Assembly: GCF_000724085.1 (NCBI RefSeq)
Contig: NZ_CCDL010000001.1
Location: 186,001-250,000, forward strand
Source: Oceanobacillus manasiensis
GTDB lineage: Bacteria; Bacillota; Bacilli; Bacillales; Amphibacillaceae
Length of the DNA: 64,000 bases
Direction: 5' to 3'
Position numbers and translations under genes: made by a program. Positions 26,186 to 33,670 of the stretch are shown in pieces. The number at the start of each line of letters is the position of its first letter. The first letter of the stretch is position 1. The notes under the pieces were generated by a model. That model was not told the DNA's origin, did not search any database, and was given only the letters and a program-made list of their open reading frames with translations.

Positions 26186-27766
26186 ATGCGTTTAATAGAA
26201 GCACGCGATATAAACATTGACGCCCGGGATCGTCGTTTAGTCCATCTAGAATACCTTGCTATACATGCACATGATCGTATTGGCCTTGTTGGAAAGAACG
26301 GCAGTGGAAAGACAACATTACTTGAGGTCCTCGCAGGTAAAAAAGCTCCTGACAACGGGCTCGTAACAGTAAACACGTCTATCGCTCACATCCCACAATT
26401 AAAGCGAACAGATACGGTAAAGAGTGGTGGTGAGGTGACCCAGGAATATATTAACGATGCTTTTTCCAAAAATGCTGGACTAATATTTGCTGATGAGCCT
26501 ACAACAAACCTTGATACAGCCCATATCGAGAAGCTGGAAACACAGCTAAAAAAACGACAAGGGGCCATGGTGGTAATTTCGCATGACAGGGCGTTCCTTG
26601 ATGCACTTTGCAATAAAATTTGGGAACTCGACGAAGGAACCATAACAGAATACAAAGGAAATTATTCTGATTATGCAAGACAGAAGGAACAAGAAGTAGA
26701 ACAAAAGCGGCAGGCTCACGCACAGTATGAAAAAAAGAAGAAACAACTAGAAGAGGCGCTTGAGATTAAAGAACAAAAAGCCCAGCGAGCAACAAAGAAG
26801 CCGAAGCATACAAGCAATTCAGAGGCGAAGATTACGGGTGCAAAGCCGTATTTTGCAAACAAACAAAAGAAACTACGCAAAACAGCAAAAGCCATCGAAA
26901 CCAGATTAGATAAATTAGAAAAGGTTGATAAAGTTAAGGAAGTAGCACCTATTAAAATGCAATTACCAAATGAAGATCGCATACGCAACCGCATCATTCT
27001 TCGTGTCGAAGAACTTTCCGCAAAAGCAGGAAAACGTAAACTGTGGAAGGATGTAAGCTTTACAATATCTGGGGGGGATAAGATTGCCATTGTGGGACCA
27101 AATGGCAGTGGAAAAACCACACTTATAAAAAAGCTTATGAAGGAAGCTCCAGGTGTTACACACTCTGCTGCCATAAAAATTGGTTACTTTAGTCAAAACC
27201 TTGATATTCTAGATAAGGAAAAAAGCATTTTAGAGAATATTAGCGAAACATCCAGTCAAGAGGAAACAATAATCCGTACTGTTCTTGCCAGGCTACGTTT
27301 TTTTCGTGATGATGTATATAAGAAAGTGGATATCTTAAGTGGTGGTGAGCGCGTTAAAGTAGCACTCGCAAAACTACTCCTAAATGATATTAATACGTTA
27401 GTCTTGGACGAACCAACTAATTATTTAGATATTGAAGCAGTAGAAGCGCTAGAAAATTTGCTGTCAGATTATGAAGGTACTATTATTGTGGTATCCCATG
27501 ACAGACGCTTTATAGAGCATCTTGCAAGTCGCGTCTTTTCCATTGAAGACAGTACCCTTCACATTGTAGAAGGAGATTTTCAAGCTTATAAAAATGACAG
27601 TGCATCTGAATCACTCAGCCAAGTAGAAGAAGAACTTTTCATCATTGAAACAAGAATAACGGAGACACTAAGCAGATTAAGTATAGAACCTTCCAAGGAA
27701 TTGGACAGTACCTTTCAAAACCTTTTAGAGCAAAAGAGAGAACTTCAAAAAAAGCTTCAAAAATAA
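26186..27766 (+). CDS. Vga-family ABC-F ribosomal protection protein
   Basis: A 526-residue ABC-F ATPase without membrane segments. NBD1 has Walker A GLVGKNGSGKTTL (33-45), a degenerate signature KSGGE (79-83) placed very close to the Q-loop, and Walker B LIFADEPTTNLD. The lysine-rich interdomain linker (about 160-260, tip near 204-222) is the part that reaches the ribosomal P site. NBD2 has Walker A GPNGSGKTT (304-312) and LSGGERVKVALAK. The short NBD1 and KSGGEVT pattern match staphylococcal Vga(A), which protects ribosomes from lincosamides, streptogramin A and pleuromutilins. The resistance range here is inferred, not known. GGAGAGG precedes the ATG. It sits in a segment bracketed by family B repeats. 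Confidence 0.88.
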   Translation: MRLIEARDINIDARDRRLVHLEYLAIHAHDRIGLVGKNGSGKTTLLEVLAGKKAPDNGLVTVNTSIAHIPQLKRTDTVKSGGEVTQEYINDAFSKNAGLIFADEPTTNLDTAHIEKLETQLKKRQGAMVVISHDRAFLDALCNKIWELDEGTITEYKGNYSDYARQKEQEVEQKRQAHAQYEKKKKQLEEALEIKEQKAQRATKKPKHTSNSEAKITGAKPYFANKQKKLRKTAKAIETRLDKLEKVDKVKEVAPIKMQLPNEDRIRNRIILRVEELSAKAGKRKLWKDVSFTISGGDKIAIVGPNGSGKTTLIKKLMKEAPGVTHSAAIKIGYFSQNLDILDKEKSILENISETSSQEETIIRTVLARLRFFRDDVYKKVDILSGGERVKVALAKLLLNDINTLVLDEPTNYLDIEAVEALENLLSDYEGTIIVVSHDRRFIEHLASRVFSIEDSTLHIVEGDFQAYKNDSASESLSQVEEELFIIETRITETLSRLSIEPSKELDSTFQNLLEQKRELQKKLQK

Positions 27767-27786
27767 CAACTGTGTTTAGCTATTCA

Positions 27787-27843
27787 TTGACTTTGACCAT
27801 ATTTTTATATATATTTAATTAATAATACATTAATTAAATATAT
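27787..27843 (+). promoter_or_regulatory. mhqR promoter with overlapping 15-bp palindrome
   Basis: TTGACT (27787-27792), 17 nt, TATATT (27810-27815). A perfect inverted repeat ATATATTTAATTAAT-N5-ATTAATTAAATATAT (27809-27843) covers the -10 and the transcription start, a likely operator for the MarR-type regulator encoded 18 nt downstream. Confidence 0.75.
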
Positions 27844-27861
27844 TAAAGGAGGATGAGCATA

Positions 27862-28284
27862 TTGGCCGAAAACCTTTCATTAAAAGCATTTGTCGTTTTA
27901 ATGAAATCCTCTAAAACGATACAAGAGCGAGTAAAACAAGATATCCAAAGCTATGGTATGAAAACTTCTGAATTTGCCATCCTGGAGACACTCTTTCATA
28001 AGGGGCGCCAAACGGTTAGACAAATATCCGAAGCAGTCTTAATTAATACCGGCTCTATCACCTATGTTATTGATAAACTGGAGACAAAAGGTTTACTAGA
28101 AAGAGAGCATTGCAAGGAAGACCGGCGTGTTGTCTATATCCAGATTACCAACAAAGGAACACAGTTAATGCAGGAAATCTTTCCAAAGCATCAACAAGTG
28201 ATTGAGGATTTATTCGAAGGAGTTAGTGAAGAGGATATGCGTGTTGTAATAGAGACATTGAAAAAGGTGGGCCTCAAAGCCTAA
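27862..28284 (+). CDS. mhqR: MarR family regulator, MhqR type
   Basis: A 140-residue MarR repressor close in sequence to B. subtilis MhqR, which senses quinones and catechols and represses detoxification genes. The winged helix spans about 25-95 with TSEFAILETLFHKG, SGSITYVIDKLE-type recognition helix and DRRVVYIQIT wing. A TTG at 27862 has AAAGGAGG at 9 nt; an in-frame ATG at 27853 touches the binding site and is less likely. It is followed 21 nt later by mhqD and preceded by a strong palindrome. Confidence 0.85.
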   Translation: MAENLSLKAFVVLMKSSKTIQERVKQDIQSYGMKTSEFAILETLFHKGRQTVRQISEAVLINTGSITYVIDKLETKGLLEREHCKEDRRVVYIQITNKGTQLMQEIFPKHQQVIEDLFEGVSEEDMRVVIETLKKVGLKA

Positions 28285-28305
28285 AACACGGGAAGGAGCA
28301 TGGTA

Positions 28306-28923
28306 ATGAAACATATCTTTAAGAAGGGCAGTAATCCGCAAAGACCTACTCTCTTATTGCTGCACGGCACTGGAGGTACTGAGCAGGATCTGCTTGCATT
28401 AGCTGATAAAATTGACCCCGAAGCGAATGTATTAAGTGTAAGAGGGAATGTTTCAGAAAATGGAATGCCTAGATTCTTTAGACGTTTAGCTGAAGGCGTA
28501 TTTGATGAAGAGGATCTCATTTTTCGAACAGATGAATTAAATCAATTTCTGAATGAAGCATCCGAGAAATATGAATTTGACCGAAGCACAATTACTGCAG
28601 TTGGGTATTCCAATGGCGCTAACATTGCCGCAAGCTTAATGTTTCACTATAAGGAAGCATTAAACGCAGCGATTCTGCACCACCCTATGGTGCCACGCAG
28701 AGGAATTAGTCTGCCTGACTTAAGTGGCAAAAGAGTCTTCATTACAGCTGGAACCAATGATCCGATTTGCCCGTCTCAAGAATCAAAGGATTTACAACAA
28801 CTATTACAAGAGGCTTCCGCAAATGTGGAAGTCCACTGGGAAAACCATGGACACCAGCTGACACTCAGTGAGGTAGAAGCCGCAGCAGCTTGGTATCAAA
28901 ACAAAAGCTCAAGCGACCGTTAA
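28306..28923 (+). CDS. mhqD: Carboxylesterase/phospholipase family hydrolase, MhqD type
   Basis: A 205-residue alpha/beta hydrolase. The oxyanion motif is LLLHGTGG, the nucleophile Ser is in AVGYSNGANIA, the acid is in TAGTNDPIC and His in ENHGHQLT: a complete triad. It closely follows B. subtilis MhqD, part of the quinone/catechol response, whose true substrate is unknown. The ATG at 28306 has GGAG at 7 nt. The last six residues (KSSSDR) are encoded by the start of repeat family B copy 2, so the insertion replaced the original C-terminus. Confidence 0.85.
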   Translation: MKHIFKKGSNPQRPTLLLLHGTGGTEQDLLALADKIDPEANVLSVRGNVSENGMPRFFRRLAEGVFDEEDLIFRTDELNQFLNEASEKYEFDRSTITAVGYSNGANIAASLMFHYKEALNAAILHHPMVPRRGISLPDLSGKRVFITAGTNDPICPSQESKDLQQLLQEASANVEVHWENHGHQLTLSEVEAAAAWYQNKSSSDR

Positions 28924-28927
28924 GAGA
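28899..28927 (+). repeat. 29-nt direct repeat, left
   Basis: AAACAAAAGCTCAAGCGACC and the next 9 nt recur exactly at 29208-29236. The pair flanks repeat B copy 2 and its downstream spacer. Confidence 0.85.
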
Positions 28928-29155
28928 CGTACGGACTGGGGACTGCGGTTACTCGCCCCACCGAAAACCTTTTGGACTGAGCCGTAGGAGATAAAGGAAA
29001 CACGGCACCGCAGGGCGCCGATGTTGACTTTCACCCTCCGGGTATAAGTGCGACTAAGCCTCTGGTTAACACCAATCGGCAAGTCTTCTTTATTGTACGA
29101 AGGTGAGGGAAGTCTCGCTAGTCTCTGGGAGCTGGAGCTGGAGCTGGACGCGGCC
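28901..29155 (+). repeat. Dispersed repeat family B, copy 2
   Basis: Same block order as copy 1 (25861-26132), same orientation, with a shorter central part (ACGGCACCGCAGGGCGCCG instead of the GGCC-rich block) and an extra CGCCCCACCG stretch near the left end. It begins inside mhqD. The two copies bracket the ABC-F/mhqR/mhqD genes as direct repeats about 3 kb apart. Confidence 0.75.
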
Positions 29156-29207
29156 GTTCCTGGTAAGGAATCTAATAAAGCTCAATTCTTTATACCATCT
29201 TTACTAC

Positions 29208-29236
29208 AAACAAAAGCTCAAGCGACCGTTAAGAGA
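29208..29236 (+). repeat. 29-nt direct repeat, right
   Basis: Identical to 28899-28927. It marks the right side of a 280-nt unit and may be a trace of duplication or of insertion into an older copy. Confidence 0.85.
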
Positions 29237-29253
29237 TTCTTAAAAAGTGCTAG

Positions 29254-29297
29254 CCGCATAGGATCCTTTCATAGAAGGCCTCCTATGCGGATTTTTT
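29254..29297. terminator. Terminator between mhqD and the antiporter gene
   Basis: CCGCATAGGA pairs with TCCTATGCGG, followed by six T residues. It serves the plus-strand transcript; the convergent gene ends at its edge. Confidence 0.8.
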
Positions 29298-30249
29298 AGT
29301 TTCGCATTATAATATAAACGAGGTACATCAGATAGAAAATAGCTAGTACAGCACCCTCCCGCTTTCCAACACGGAAATTCGTCCGCGAAAACACGAGCAA
29401 TAAAATCGTTAAAAGAAGCATGATTACGACGTCTATCCCCACTTTACTGCTAACAGATAGTGGTGTGATAACAGAAGAGGCTCCAAGTACAAACAAAATA
29501 TTGAAGATATTACTACCGACAATATTTCCAAGTGCAATATCGCTTTGCTTCTTCAAGGCTGCCGTGATGGATGTTACAAGTTCAGGAAGTGAGGTACCTA
29601 TTGCGATGATCGTGAGGCCGACCAACGTTTCGCTCATCCCGACTGCATAAGCAATTTCTGTACCATTACTAACAACCAGCTCCCCACCAAAAACAATTCC
29701 AGCAAGCCCCAAAATAGTAAGCCCTATATTTTTCCCCCATTTAATATCGTCTGAAATAGCTTCATTTTGACTGTCTTGGCGACTTTTAAGCGCTACTTCA
29801 ATTACATAGTACATAAAAACGGATAAAAATAAGAGGAAAATAAGACCATCACTACGGGTAATCAGATTATTGCTATGGTCCTGTAAAAAGACATCATTTA
29901 TCACTACTAAAAGTGCGCCACCCGCTAGTAGAGTAAAGGGAATTTCCTTACGTATCGTCTCGTTTTCCACTTTTAAAGGGAAAATAATAGCCGCTATCCC
30001 TACGACAAGAGTGAGATTAAATATATTGCTTCCGATTACATTACCTAACGAAACATCAGAGCTCCCCTCCATTGCCGCAATAATACTTACTGTTGCTTCT
30101 GGAGAACTGGTTCCAAAAGCAACAATGGTTAAACCAATAAGGATGGGTGGTACTCTGAGAAGTCTTGCAATATTTGAGGACCCATCAACAAACAAATCCG
30201 CACCTTTAATGAGTAATACAAATCCTACCAGTAAAAATAAATAAGACAA
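29296..30249 (-). CDS. CaCA family sodium/calcium-type antiporter
   Basis: A 317-residue membrane protein of the Ca2+:cation antiporter family (YrbG-like), with about ten helices and two inverted alpha repeats. The signature sequences AFGTSSPEATVS and AIGTSLPELVTS each carry the conserved acidic residue for ion binding. A TTG at 30249 (AAAGGA upstream) is chosen because it gives the usual N-terminus (SYLFLLVGFVLLIKGADLFVDG-type); an upstream in-frame TTG has no binding site. It stands between mhqD and catE. Confidence 0.85.
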   Translation of the reverse strand: MSYLFLLVGFVLLIKGADLFVDGSSNIARLLRVPPILIGLTIVAFGTSSPEATVSIIAAMEGSSDVSLGNVIGSNIFNLTLVVGIAAIIFPLKVENETIRKEIPFTLLAGGALLVVINDVFLQDHSNNLITRSDGLIFLLFLSVFMYYVIEVALKSRQDSQNEAISDDIKWGKNIGLTILGLAGIVFGGELVVSNGTEIAYAVGMSETLVGLTIIAIGTSLPELVTSITAALKKQSDIALGNIVGSNIFNILFVLGASSVITPLSVSSKVGIDVVIMLLLTILLLVFSRTNFRVGKREGAVLAIFYLMYLVYIIMRN

Positions 30250-30373
30250 GCTTTCCCACGTCCTTTTTCTGAATGAGAATTGACCCCCTAGAAAACCATA
30301 CCCCAAATCCCGTCTTCGAAAGTTTTCGATTTTATTTTAACTTAAAATATGGAATCTCTCGCTAAGTTAGTCA

Positions 30374-31222
30374 CTATAAGGTGAGGCGAATGGTGTTACC
30401 AGCAGGATCTTTAACTTCACTATATTCAGGGTATGTCTTCACTTTTACTTGTGCTTCTATAAGACGGTTAACTGCCTCTGTTCTAGAATTCTCATTAGGA
30501 AATACAAGGGAAAACCAATTTAATCCAACCCGGTTTGGTTGTGGCGTTTTAGCTCCCTCACCATTCCAAGTATTTAGGCCGATATGATGGTGGTAATCCC
30601 CTGTTGAAATGAATAGTGCACCAGGATATCGCGTTACTACAGAGAAGTTTAACCCTTGATTATAAAAAGTCTCTGATGCTTTTAAATTAGCAACATGTAG
30701 ATGGATATGGCCGAGAATTGTCTCTTCCGGTAATCCACTCCATACCTCACGTTCTTCCGCTAACAGTCCATCACCATCTAGTGGATCTGTTCCCATTTTA
30801 ACCTGATCACCATTCCAGTTCCACCCACTTGAGTCCCTATCAGAATAAACTTCAATACCGTTACCATCAGGATCTGATAGATAGAGTGCTTCACTCACCT
30901 CATGATCAGCAGCACCAAGCTGTACACCTCGTTTGAGAGCATGCTCCAGAAAGGAAGATAGTGCAGCTCTGTTCGGTAAAAGGATAGCAAAATGGTATAA
31001 TCCTGTCGTTCTCCGCTCTTTTTCCGTAACATTTTCTGGCATTTCAAGCGTTAGCATGGCTGTTTTACCATTCGCAGAAAGCCTCGCTGTCCGTTCAGTC
31101 TTATCCAAAACCTGAAAGCCTATAACGGTTTGATAAAAATCTATAGCTTGTTGAAGGTCTGTCACATTGATAGAGAGCCCCCCTACATATGTTGCCGGCT
31201 CATTAAAAAACTTTTTTTCCAC
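30374..31222 (-). CDS. catE: Catechol-2,3-dioxygenase (CatE type, glyoxalase fold)
   Basis: A 282-residue ring-cleaving dioxygenase built from two glyoxalase/VOC modules (about 10-125 and 165-280). Candidate iron ligands fall in TGLYHFAILLP, LGHIHLHVANLK, GDYHHHIGLN and the final EVKDPAGN. It closely resembles B. subtilis CatE, which removes catechol. The start at GTG 31222 has AGGAG at 8 nt. Together with mhqR and mhqD within 3.5 kb it forms a quinone/catechol detoxification neighbourhood. Confidence 0.85.
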   Translation of the reverse strand: MEKKFFNEPATYVGGLSINVTDLQQAIDFYQTVIGFQVLDKTERTARLSANGKTAMLTLEMPENVTEKERRTTGLYHFAILLPNRAALSSFLEHALKRGVQLGAADHEVSEALYLSDPDGNGIEVYSDRDSSGWNWNGDQVKMGTDPLDGDGLLAEEREVWSGLPEETILGHIHLHVANLKASETFYNQGLNFSVVTRYPGALFISTGDYHHHIGLNTWNGEGAKTPQPNRVGLNWFSLVFPNENSRTEAVNRLIEAQVKVKTYPEYSEVKDPAGNTIRLTL

Positions 31223-31385
31223 AAGATCCACTCCTATTCATCCTCTTTTCTAAAAGAGGCACTTTATAAAACTAACTTACTTATTGTAACCTAATTAGTA
31301 TAGCATACTTAAATCGACTTACGTTATATTATTGACCATAAGGGCTAGGATATCAGCCTATACTAGAGGGGCATCGGCCATTAGG

Positions 31386-31447
31386 AACGGGATATCGCTC
31401 TTGACGCGAGATATCAACCTTATGAGCGAAGTTGAATCGCTCCCGTT
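31386..31447. other. Nested palindrome in the catE/DUF3891 intergenic region
   Basis: AACGGGA (31386) pairs with TCCCGTT (31447) and encloses two smaller hairpins, GATATC...GATATC (31391-31415) and AGCGA-N7-TCGCT (31425-31441). This would fold as a three-way junction. No gene is seen in 31223-31518. Confidence 0.5.
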
Positions 31448-31518
31448 GTTATGCCGAGAAACAGTCTAAATGTTATAATGAAGTTATAAACTTCTGTGCT
31501 AAGAGAGGGTGCCTTATT

Positions 31519-32286
31519 GTGATCATTCGAGAACGCGATCATGACTTTATTCTTGTTGAACAACATAATCATGCGCTTGCCTCAGGGGAACTTATCAAAC
31601 AGTGGAAGATGGGTTCATTCATCGATTCACCATTGCAAGAGTCTGTTATTTTTGCCACCCAGCAACATGATGCTGGGTGGATCCCAGCAGATAAACAACC
31701 ATTTTGGAATGATGCAAAAGAAATGCCGTATAGCTTTATAGACTTTCCTGCGCCAATGAAAACATTACTCTATTCGCATGGAATTGATCAGGTACAATCA
31801 ACTGATTTATATTCCGCGTTATTATGTAGTGAGCATTATGTCCGTTTTCTCAAACAGGACGATACGGAATCAGGTAGAATTTTTGTAGAGCAGGAAAAGA
31901 AGAGGCAGGAAATAATACATTCATCACTCGCTTCCTTTGATGAAAAACTTTTTTCCTACCACTATGCATTACTACAGTTTTGCGATAATTTATCATTGTT
32001 TTTATGCCTAAATGAGCCTGGAGAAAACAGCCACCCCTTCTTCACCAAGGGAATACCGCTTTCCAGTGCGCTTCCTCATTTTTCCCAAGAGAAGATGGCC
32101 TTAACATGGGCAAATAATGAAGAGATTTTAATTAAGGAATTTCCATTTAAAAATCCCTTCTCCATCACATACACTTTTAAAAAAATTACCAAAAACCAAA
32201 TACGTAAAAATGGCCTTATTAACAGCTATGTAGGAGCACCATTTAAACAAACCACTATCCAAATTAAAGAAAAACAGGAAAGCTAG
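31519..32286 (+). CDS. DUF3891 family protein
   Basis: A 255-residue soluble protein of the DUF3891 family, of unknown function. Conserved histidine-containing strings, QHDAGWIPADKQP, YSALLCSEHYVRF and SYHYALLQFCDNLSLFLCL, are arranged as in HD-like metal hydrolases, so a hydrolase is possible but unproven. The GTG at 31519 is preferred: it gives the usual VIIRERDHDF start with GAGAGGGTG upstream. The gene converges with mscS and shares a terminator region. Confidence 0.75.
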   Translation: MIIRERDHDFILVEQHNHALASGELIKQWKMGSFIDSPLQESVIFATQQHDAGWIPADKQPFWNDAKEMPYSFIDFPAPMKTLLYSHGIDQVQSTDLYSALLCSEHYVRFLKQDDTESGRIFVEQEKKRQEIIHSSLASFDEKLFSYHYALLQFCDNLSLFLCLNEPGENSHPFFTKGIPLSSALPHFSQEKMALTWANNEEILIKEFPFKNPFSITYTFKKITKNQIRKNGLINSYVGAPFKQTTIQIKEKQES

Positions 32287-32304
32287 AATCTTTTAGCTTT
32301 CCTG
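32275..32304 (-). terminator. Terminator between DUF3891 and mscS
   Basis: CAGGAAAGCTA pairs with TAGCTTTCCTG. The U-tract is on the minus strand (plus-strand A run before 32275), so it mainly ends the mscS transcript. Confidence 0.8.
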
Positions 32305-33393
32305 TCCTAATAACGTCTCTCTCTGCTTCTCCTTCACCATTTCCGGCTCCACATATAACTTCCTTGTAGGGATGGCAATCTCGAGTTTTTCTCTTTCAAT
32401 AATAGCTAGAATAGCAAGGTTAATCTCTTGCTTTACCTTCAAGTGTTCTTCCCAATCTGTAGTATTTGTGAAGAAATAAAGGAAGATTTCCCAGCCATTT
32501 TCGCCGTACGCATCCACGTTTACTAGAATCGTTTCCTTGTTTATGGCGTCATGATGCCTTAGGAGAACTTGAATCTCTTTTACTATCCCTTCCAATTGTT
32601 CTCTTTTTGCCCCATACATTAAGGACAATTTAAACGTGATTTGGCGCTTCCCCATTTTGCTCCAATTTGTTATTGCCTCATTTGAAAGTGTCGCATTGGG
32701 GACAGTGACAAGCGCTTGGGCAAAGGTTCGTACTTTCGTACTGCGAAAGCTAATATCTTCAATAGTTCCTTCAACGCTTGGTGTTTTAATCCAATCTCCA
32801 ATGGTAAAAGGCTTTTCTGTAATAATAATGATCCCACCGAATAAGTTTGCTAACGCATCCTTTGCTGCTAAAGCGAAGGCAAGTCCGCCAATACCTAGAC
32901 CAGCAACAAAGCCGTTAATATCATAATCAAATTCCTGGGCAATAACACTAATACCGATGGCTACGATAATGAGCCGCAGTGCTTTTGAAAAAAACGGGAT
33001 TAAAATATGATCAATTTTTACATTGTATTTATGATTTATTTTAGAAAATAGCACAGATGAAGAACAGGAAAGATTGTATAGTCCCCATCCCACCGCAAAG
33101 ATTACCGATGAACGAACTAAATGGTTAAATAAGGCATTGCTTTCATTAAAATATGGGAACCCCTTTGCCGCTATGTATATGCCAATAACAGTTATTAACA
33201 GCTGTAATGGCTTTTCAAATGATGTTTGAAGTTGCGCAAAAAATCCATTCCATGTATTCCTACTTACCTTCAATAACATACGAAAGAAAAAGTTTGTAAA
33301 CCGAATTCTGAGCAAAAGAAAGATTGCGAGGATAATAATAGACAAAGCTGTATTTAGATGAAATTGGTACTGTTGTACAAAATCCCAAAACAT
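32293..33393 (-). CDS. Mechanosensitive channel, MscS family
   Basis: A 366-residue small-conductance-type channel resembling YhdY. Four to five membrane helices in the first 190 residues end in the pore helix GLGIGGLAFALAAKDALANLFGG. The beta domain GDWIKTPSVEGTIEDISFRSTKVRTF and an alpha/beta C-terminal domain follow. It should open under membrane tension to release solutes on osmotic downshift, useful for a salt-adapted bacterium. GGGGG precedes the ATG. It is monocistronic. Confidence 0.9.
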   Translation of the reverse strand: MFWDFVQQYQFHLNTALSIIILAIFLLLRIRFTNFFFRMLLKVSRNTWNGFFAQLQTSFEKPLQLLITVIGIYIAAKGFPYFNESNALFNHLVRSSVIFAVGWGLYNLSCSSSVLFSKINHKYNVKIDHILIPFFSKALRLIIVAIGISVIAQEFDYDINGFVAGLGIGGLAFALAAKDALANLFGGIIIITEKPFTIGDWIKTPSVEGTIEDISFRSTKVRTFAQALVTVPNATLSNEAITNWSKMGKRQITFKLSLMYGAKREQLEGIVKEIQVLLRHHDAINKETILVNVDAYGENGWEIFLYFFTNTTDWEEHLKVKQEINLAILAIIEREKLEIAIPTRKLYVEPEMVKEKQRETLLGQES

Positions 33394-33530
33394 TTATAGC
33401 TACCCCCGATAGTTTTTCTATTACTATGTATATAGCCTGTCCCGGTAGAATAGTCATAAAAAGATAAATTCATTTTAAAAATGAAAACGCCCGCGATTTT
33501 TTATATTATTCTCATTAATCCAACTATTCA

Positions 33531-33560
33531 TTGCCTTAAAGCTAGAAAGTAAGTTATACT
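33531..33560 (+). promoter_or_regulatory. Promoter of the ABC-2 exporter operon
   Basis: TTGCCT (33531-33536), 18 nt, TATACT (33555-33560), followed about 30 nt later by the leader ORF's GAGGAG site. Confidence 0.55.
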
Positions 33561-33606
33561 GAGGATGAAATTGGAAACGACTTACAATGTGAGGAGCATT
33601 AGATAT

Positions 33607-33645
33607 ATGGGAATTAGAGAATTAGTAAAAAACCTTATTTTATAA
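33607..33645 (+). CDS. Putative leader peptide (12 residues) of the ABC-2 exporter
   Basis: ATG 33607 with GAGGAG 10 nt upstream encodes MGIRELVKNLIL and stops at TAA 33643-33645. The final codons CTT ATT TTA TAA plus the preceding C are exactly the left arm of the 13-bp hairpin that covers the exporter's ribosome binding site. This is the architecture of translational attenuators such as those of erm and cat genes. Confidence 0.65.
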   Translation: MGIRELVKNLIL

Positions 33646-33660
33646 CATTATAAAATAAGG
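33633..33660 (+). promoter_or_regulatory. Hairpin sequestering the exporter's ribosome binding site
   Basis: Perfect 13-bp inverted repeat CCTTATTTTATAA / TTATAAAATAAGG with a 2-nt loop. The right arm contains the start of AAGGAG (33657-33662), the Shine-Dalgarno of the TTG at 33671. A ribosome held on the leader ORF would open it. Confidence 0.75.
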
Positions 33661-33670
33661 AGTGAATTAA

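Noticed and set aside
26499-26746. Long antisense ORFs opposite the ABC-F gene (also 26716-27174)
   Set aside because: Shadows of the real gene: low-complexity hydrophobic translations, no ribosome binding sites, and the plus-strand frame carries all ABC motifs.
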